DNA from: Amylostereum areolatum
Lineage: Eukaryota > Basidiomycota > Agaricomycetes > Russulales > Stereaceae
NCBI GenBank assembly: GCA_012932865.1
Contig: SAXG01000016.1
Span: 310,001-374,000, forward strand
Reading direction: 5' to 3'
Length of the DNA: 64,000 nt
Below the pieces are notes generated by a model that saw only the letters and a program-made list of their open reading frames with translations, did not search any database and had not been told where the DNA came from. Below, piece by piece: positions 57,320 through 64,000 of this stretch. Both the position numbers and the translations under genes were made by a program. Every line of letters begins with the position of its first letter. Positions within the stretch are counted from its first letter, which is position 1.

Positions 57320-57358
<39 letters not shown>

Positions 57359-57434
57359 ATTTCATTCTCTATCACCCATCGTCCCGTCGTCCGCCAAAAT
57401 TGAAGGTGCATAACCCGACACAGCGGAAGATATC
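56718..57434. other. Intergenic; promoter region of the FunK1 gene with a C36 tract
   Basis: An uninterrupted run of about 36 C at 57321-57356, 79 bp before the kinase ATG. No gene recognised upstream of it. Confidence 0.6.
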
Positions 57435-59842
57435 ATGGCGGGTCTCAAAGTCGAAATCACTGGAAGAACGGGAGAAACAAATGACATTCTATCCTTTCTT
57501 GACCCTAAATACGAGGCTCTCGAACCTCAGCACGCCAAGTTCATCACAGAGTTGTTTGACCTCGTCAATCACTCCACGAACTACTTTGAATGGGACCCCA
57601 AGTCAGAGAGAAACAACCACGCGCCCTTCATCAAGCTTCTTAACAAAATCACGTCTGGCTCCGCTCCCAATCGAGAAAAAAATGCATCTGGCCCTCGCCT
57701 TTTCTTCTCAGCCTGTGATCGCGCGACAGAAGACAGCGTCGGTTCTGAAGAGAAGCTTAAACCAGATGGCGTAGGCCATTTTGCTTCTAAATCCCTCACA
57801 AAGGACAAATCGATTCCGTGGCGCGATGTTCGTGTCGCTGTCGAGGTCAAAAACGAGTGGCTTAAGATGCTCCTTCAAGCCGCGACCTACGGCAGAGCAA
57901 TGATGTCAAAGCGGATATGCCCGCTCTCCTTTGCCTTACTGTTCAATCACGCCGATTTTTCAGTCCGTGTCGTCTGCTTTACTCGTCCAGTCAACATCAC
58001 ATCACAGGAGCTCTTTCTCAAAAACGAGCTGGAATTTCAAATGTTCGTACGCGCCGTTTGGAGTATCGCGTCGTTTGTCAAGGAGAATGCCGATCTAGAG
58101 CGCTATGCTACCACCATCGACGGTCACGATTACTTCGCTCTTCCCGCAAACGATGGGTCCCACACTTGGTGGAGAACGACAGAGCAGCTAGCGGAACGCA
58201 CGACGATCAATGGCCGTGCTACCCGGGTCTACGTCATCGAATGCGTTGCGGTTCCTTCTCAGGAAAAGCAGGATACTGGCGGTCAACAAATAGAGTACGT
58301 ACCGTTTTAATGAGGTTTCAAGGCCCTAGCTGAACGTTGCTATAATAGGACGGAACCGGAAACATCTGGACGGGTGCTTAGATCTCAGAGTAAACTCAAA
58401 ACGGATAGCGTTACGGCAAAGGACGAGGCGACGCTCCGCACGCTAGAAGACTGGTTTCGTAGCTTCCCCTATGCCAGTGACAAGATTGCACCAGAGAATG
58501 CCCTACCCCCCACCGCTATGGACCCTACTCGCAAATATATTCTCAAAGACTCGTATGATGTCAAAGGAAGGGAGGACATTGAGCTGGCTATGTTTTCCGA
58601 CCTTGCGGGCCAGCACGGGGTTGCTGATATCATTGGCGGATTCACGGTTCCGCACACAGTCTTGGGGAACCTTGATCACATACAGGATCTCCGTCCCAGT
58701 GGTATTTTGCCGCCGCCTCCTCAAGCGTCCGATGAAGACGAGGATAAGGAGAAAGTCCACTTTGACAGAACCGTGCACAGGAGGCTTATCTGCGCCACAA
58801 GAGGCTTAAGTCTTCACGACAAGAAAGATATACCTCCCTCGGCCGTCGTATACATTGCTGTGGATTCTATGATCGGTATGTTTGATTTTTTCAAGTCATA
58901 CTACATGCTTCGAAATCTCACTTCTTTGCGAATACTTAGCCGTTTTCAACGCCCACAGTTTGGGTTGGCTCCACCGCGATCTCACTGTGACCAACATCAC
59001 CTTCAGGGAGGAACCTCAAGTGCGTACGCCCAAGATGATCGAGTCCAATGCGTGCTTTGGAAAGGAGGGTTTCGAATTCCTGGACCGACATCTCAAGTTT
59101 TGCCTGGGTGCCCTTATTGACGGTGACCTTGCTGTCAAGTGGGAGGAAGTTCGGAAACCCACACGTCGTTGTTCCGTATGCAATTTCCCAGGTTGTAACG
59201 TCTTCTATACAGGCCAACAAGCCTCCATTCTAGGGAACAAAACCATTCATTTCCGTACGCCTCCTTCGAAACATCGGCAAGGAGGTTGTTCAAACCCCGC
59301 TCGACGATATGGAAAGTATTGTCTGGTCCGTGATCTGGGTAGGCACACTGCAACAGAAGGCAATTCCTGAAGAACGCCTCTGGCGTGAGGCATTGGACCA
59401 TCGCAATACTAAGTATGCCATTGGTGAAAAGAACACCATTATCCAGTATTTCAAAGCCCTGGACACGGAAGACACGATGTCCCCCTGGTTCCAGGAAATC
59501 CTGCCCCTGCTGAGACAATGGCTGGAGCTCATGGCGGAGGCGGAACGTGCGCTAACACAACTTTTGCGAGGAGAAAGGAAACCCGCCCCACCACCTATCA
59601 CCTCGATCATGGACCTGCTAAGCGGAAGCCACAGCATAGGGTCATTGAATCCTGGCGAAGCGAAGAAGGATTTCAGATTACAGGAAAAGGTTGCAGACGA
59701 ATCCCTTCCCAAGCCCAGCGGAGTCGTCGCCATCGACGGAGATAAACTCGATAACCTAATTCGCGAGTATATGAGAAAGTATCTGAAGGCTGGGGTTGAC
59801 TGGCTCAAGAAGAACAAGGTCTACGATGAACTGGGAATATGA
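57435..59842 (+). CDS. FunK1-type protein kinase
   Basis: Four exons (57435-58294, 58349-58875, 58940-59175, 59234-59842) encode 743 aa with all phases matching. The N-terminal region (about 1-290) with DVRVAVEVKNEW is the usual FunK1 lead-in. The kinase part has WLHRDLTVTN (HRD at 474-476), an activation-segment start LIDGDLAVKWE (523-525), and GTKPFISVRLL followed by DDMESIVW. The family is expanded in basidiomycetes and its substrates are unknown. DGD replaces the DFD/DFG usual at the metal-binding motif; both aspartates remain. The C-terminus is charged and helical. The broken gene at 62627-63977 is its close paralogue. Intron 59176-59233 must use the second of two possible acceptors; the first leads directly to a stop. 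Confidence 0.8.
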
Positions 59843-60083
59843 CAGGACAATCCTGGGACAGCATTTGGAACGTCACGTAGTCGTAGTTTTGTATATCCAT
59901 GATAGTACACGATAAATAGAAGTAGGCGCATGGCCATTAGTTTGTGTATCGAGGCGAGTCGGAGCGCACAGAGAAGGGACTGCTAGGCAAGAGTAAAAGA
60001 TGCGCGGTCAGGGCTCCGGGGTCTATCGCAGTCATGCTGGGTCGTTGGATGACGTTCATGATTGTAGTGTCGATGCTCGAGCT

Positions 60084-60793
60084 CTATTGGCGCCAGGTAG
60101 ACCGATTCGTGCACGCAAGGGCAGATTTGTAAGGATGCACCATGCAGGAGAGGGTACTATTAGGAACCGAATCAAAGAGAACGCCGAAAAGACTAACGCG
60201 AAAAGTCAGCCCGCGCCGCCACATCCATTCAAAGCTCCTCCATGCTTCCTTCGCCATCGCCTGGGTCTCGTTGTTCGGTGACGAGCACACCACCTCCGGG
60301 ACAAGTACCTTGGGTTCGAACTTGCTTATATCCTGAACAATGATGCCCTTCAAGTCATCGAAAGACTCGCCGAGGGCGTTATCGAAGACATTCGTAGAAC
60401 TGGCAGCAGATTGCGCGTTGCGACGGTAAGCGGACTAGATGCAGATTTCGGCGCGGCTCTACGGTCCAGGACAGAAGATAAGCGCGTCGAACCCTCACAC
60501 GGAGACGAGCGAACGCACCTTTATACGCGCAAAAAGCTCCAGGCGTTCCCCCGTCGGGCCAGTGTACTGTCCCGTGACGAACGCCTCCTGGGGTACTCTG
60601 CACTCCATGCGCACGTTCGCCTCCTCCACATTTGAAGACGCGTAGGGACCTCCAGCCGTCGTCACAGCGCCGCCACTCCGCTTCGTGCATACCGACGGAA
60701 TTCTTGCCGAGCACTCAGAGTGGGCGTGGGCGCCGATGCCGGCGCGTAGGTCAAAGGCGTAATCCTCAGTACGAGGCGCACTCTTGAAGGTAT
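60084..60793 (-). pseudogene. Fragment of an unidentified protein gene
   Basis: Two in-phase exons (60793-60519 and 60434-60084) joined by a clean intron (GTGCGT...CTAG) give about 208 residues that look like real coding sequence (for example SFDDLKGIIVQDISKFEPKVLVPEVV). No start codon or further upstream exon could be found with confidence, and no domain is recognised. It could be the 3' part of a decayed gene or of one with poorly visible 5' exons. Confidence 0.35.
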
Positions 60794-62626
60794 CTGAACA
60801 GATCTTCGTTCGTGAGCTCTGAGTCGTGCATAACAGACATAGAACGGGACTCACCAGCGTCGTTTACAACTTGCAACAGTCAACCGGACTTCGTCGTCGT
60901 GAAGATTGAAGCCGTTCCAGGGTGAAGCAAAGTATTTCCATTCAGGTCAGCACGGGCAGATTTTTCTTTCAAGTTCTTCGAAGAGGATGTATACGTTGAG
61001 GCTGTGGACAATGTTCGGGCAGGACAATGCGGCAAGTCGAGATCAATGGTGCGCGCCGGCGGCTGCATTTTTCTCTCGGCGATAAGATTGGAGATTGGCA
61101 CTCGGCATCTCCCGGCTGATTGCAACTTCGTCGATCGACCGATTGTCGACCGAGCTCTCGTCTTCTGTCAAGGTCAAGCTACGCTTATGGTGGATGTTAC
61201 TTCCCGTATCTCCCCTTATGGCCTCAAGGAGCCCCATCTTGGCCCCATCAAACTACTTGGTTGGATGGACTCCTCCACCTTCCGTCCAACGAGCTCATCA
61301 AGGGCACAACCGGTGGGCCCGACTTGACTCCCGAGTGCGTCGCGATCGTGTCGCGGATACGGAACGGCAGCCTATGGCGTTCAATCTGCAGGGGTCACGT
61401 TCTTCAATACTGTGTGGTTTGGGGGGAAAGATTGGCAGAATTGAGAGATTTTGTACGTGGCGCAGGTGAGTCGAGTTCAGGTTACTCGCGTGGACGGTGC
61501 TCATGATCTCGGACAGATTGTCGACGAGACTATACCTATCACCTAGGTCGAAGGGCAGTATTGACAAGCTCGGGGAGCTTCTCGCTTTCACGGTGAAATA
61601 TCATGGTGACTGCCTTGCGGGACAAGATACGTTCATCCTTCTTCTGGCGGATAGGCTATGGCTAAGACGGGTCGCGAAGAGCATAAACACAGGGTTCGTC
61701 TCGCTCGATGGTGTCGTGTCCTATGACGAAGCGTTGAAGACGAGTCTGGTAGCGCGCATGTCCAGATGAGAACAATGTTGCGGTCGCAGAGCGCATAGGG
61801 GCTGCGCGTATCCGTCGTCCCCGGTACGCCTTCCTTCCTCCTCTCCTCTCAGTACAAACTAAAGTAGCGCAATGCAGGCTTCCTCGTCCTCTGACCATAC
61901 TCCCTCCTACATACGTCAAGTCGGTCTCGGGTACACGGACCTCCGATGACGACAATCTCCACCACCGCTAACTTCTTCCATCGACCGATATCTTCTCTTT
62001 ACCCTACTATCGACCTTTGTCACCTCCGTTGAACCAATCAGCGAACTGCCAGTGCAACCCTATAAGTAGCTGTCAATTCCCGGTACTTTAGTAAAATTGA
62101 AGAAGTATCATTTCTGTCACTAGTGGCCTCCCGTTGGCAAGAGGGCGCTTTGGAAAGACATCATCTGGCCTCAGCCGATCGATGTCGATAAGTACTAACC
62201 TGAGAATCGGCGGCTCGGCGCTCTCCGAATCACAAGTAGTGTTCGAACTTCGTCGTACACCGACCGTGGCAACCTCGACGTACTCAACGCTCAACGTCCA
62301 CTACCCCCAAACCTGTGCCCTCAACCGTGACCGTGCATCCAATCCCCTTAGGTCACCACGACACCATTGTCTCCGTGCTCCGATATTTGAAGACATCACA
62401 ATCCTCAGCACCAAGCCGACGCCACATTGAACAGTCGACCACGTATACTTTGACCAACCACCATCTTCTTGGCCAGCTTTCAGGCAGTACCGACGCGGGT
62501 GTCCCCCTCTTATATCTCCTGCGAGTATAGGATCGGTGCGTGTCATCACTCCTCCCGAGTCTCCACCAGACTCCTCCTGTGTCGGCCACGCCATCGTATA
62601 ACTGACACTATCTCAACAGAACTACA
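60794..62626. other. 1.8-kb region, no supported gene
   Basis: May include upstream exons of the fragment at 60084-60793 or of the broken FunK1 copy. No domain-bearing frame seen. Confidence 0.4.
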
Positions 62627-63977
62627 ATGAACAACCGACGTTCTTCTCTCGGCCTACGCATCGTCATTCCCGACACGAATATATATCATGAATCTCTCAC
62701 GGTCCCCGATTCGCATGATGCCGGCGAAGGGAAAGAGGACAACGAACTGGCGTTTCTCTCTGCGCTTTCAGGCCAACATGGGTTTCCAGACACGGCCGGC
62801 GGGATCTCTGCAGTCTCGGCGGGTAACATTGGTCGTGTACAGGATCCCCACCCATCTGTCGCTCCGTCGTCGGACATCGTTCAAGATAAAGGTAAGAAGA
62901 CACTCCGTTTCGATACGGCCGTACACAAGGGAGCTCGCTGCACCACAAAATGTAGAAGTCTTCTTGACTGGGAAGAGTTGGTTCCTGCAATGAGCGTATA
63001 TGTTGCTATAGATTCAATGATTGGTATGTTTGATCTTGCGGGTCCCGCTTTGCTTGCATTGACATGCGAATCGTTTACGAACAGCCGTCTTGAATGCCTA
63101 CCTTTCCGGCTGGCTTCACCGCGGGATCAATGTGACCACCATGCTCCTCAGGGAGGAAGCTCAGTATCGCACACCCGAGATGGCCCGCTCCAACGCGTGC
63201 TTCGACGAGGGTTTCGAGTTCCTTCATCGGCATCTCCGGCTCTGTCTCGGCGTCCTTGGTGACGGCGACCATGCTGTCAAGTGGGAGGACGTTCGGAAGC
63301 CTTCATACCGTCGTATTGTGCGTTATTTCTCAGGTCTTCCGCCTGCCCCGGTCCGATCTGACACGTCTCCAGGGAGTACAACCTTTCCTGTCCATGCGCC
63401 TCCTTGAAAAAATCGGCAAAGAGGTTATTCAAACCCCACTTGACGACGTAGAGAGCATTATCTGGACCGTTATTTGGGTGGGCACGTTCGATCCGGATGC
63501 AACGCCGGAGGAATACCTCTGGCGTGAACTATTGGACCACCGCAGGACTCAACATGTCATCGACAAGAAGACCAGCATTATCAATTATTTCCAGAATCCG
63601 GCGAAGAGAAACACAATGTCCCTCTGGTTCCAGGAAATCCTGCCCCTGTTGAGACAATGGTTGGAACTCGTACTGGAGGCACAACGTGGGATAGACCTCC
63701 TCTTGGCAGGGGAGCAGAAACCCGCCCCACCCGTCCGTATGTTCAAGGGCCCACCAAGCAGAGGACGCGGCACAGGGCCATCGAAGACTGGCCAAACAAA
63801 GAAGGATTTCAGATCACAGGAAAAGGTGACACAAAAATCCCTTCCCAAATCCGGCGGAGTCGTCGACATCGATGGAGATCAACTCGACAGCCTGATTCGC
63901 GAGTACATGAAAAGTATCTGAAGGCTGGTGTTGACTGGCTCGAGAAGAACAAGGTCTACGACGATCTGGAAGTGTAA
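62627..63977 (+). pseudogene. Broken FunK1 kinase paralogue
   Basis: Exons 62627-63023, 63085-63317 and 63373 onward match exons 2-4 of the kinase at 57435-59842, with introns in the same places. The N-terminal ~300 residues are missing or not visible upstream. The catalytic HRD is HRG (LHRGINVTT); the DGD motif is kept. Near 63908 one base is missing relative to the paralogue (ATGAAAAG against ATGAGAAAG), so the frame stops at 63921 while the homologous ending (YLKAGVDWLEKNKVYDDLEV) continues in the next frame to 63977. Loss of the catalytic aspartate plus the frameshift argue for a pseudogene or, at best, a pseudokinase. Confidence 0.75.
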
Positions 63978-64000
63978 TGGGACGGTCCTGGGACAGCATT

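Noticed and set aside
60854..60960. Additional upstream exon of the fragment at 60084-60793
   Set aside because: A protein-like stretch exists but is preceded by an in-frame stop with no usable acceptor in between.

Overview
The window reads as nuclear DNA of a mushroom-forming fungus (Basidiomycota, Agaricomycetes). Genes are split by many 41-81 nt GT-AG introns with CTRAY branch-like motifs. The gene content also fits: Plavaka-type CACTA-like transposon, DUF6532-like and DUF6589-like proteins, FunK1 kinases, agaricomycete F-box proteins, a cyanovirin-N homology lectin, and a pepsin-like protease. No rRNA, CRISPR or organellar feature was seen.

Layout. 1-838 is a ladder of about twelve ~73-bp units. 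Each looks like a complete minimal intron, and eleven 3-nt 'exons' separate them. The ladder leads to a normal terminal exon at 7662-7841. A 6.8-kb Plavaka-like transposon (839-7646; transposase plus a divergent DUF6532-like gene) sits inside the last ladder intron. 8156-9526 is an F-box gene. 11752-18515 and 19434-26197 are two virtually identical 6764-bp transposons in opposite orientation, 918 bp apart. Each has ~115-bp inverted ends, its own 9-bp target duplication, a RecQ-like helicase gene and a DUF6589-type gene. They most resemble helicase-bearing Academ (AcademH) elements. 27714-28004 and 42239-42532 are two copies of one ~290-bp MITE whose ends match the Plavaka element; the first truncates a frame-broken aspartic protease gene (28005-29742).

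29743-38031 is GC-rich, simple-repeat-laden DNA without a convincing gene, followed by a bHLH transcription factor (38032-40120). 42.5-46 kb holds a small coiled-coil protein gene and an older degenerate duplicate of it. 46054-47217 is a multi-pass membrane protein, 48288-48382 an intron-containing tRNA-Val(UAC), 48839-50445 a second F-box gene paralogous to the first, 52057-52632 a secreted CVNH lectin, 55928-56717 an isoprenylcysteine methyltransferase homologue, 57435-59842 a FunK1 kinase, and 62627-63977 a broken FunK1 paralogue.

No operon-like cooperation is expected. The ICMT-like enzyme, F-box proteins, bHLH factor and kinase are independent host genes. The two genes inside each transposon probably work together in transposition. 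The strongest candidate for something undescribed is the 3-nt microexon ladder, because every splicing signal is conserved while the triplets vary.
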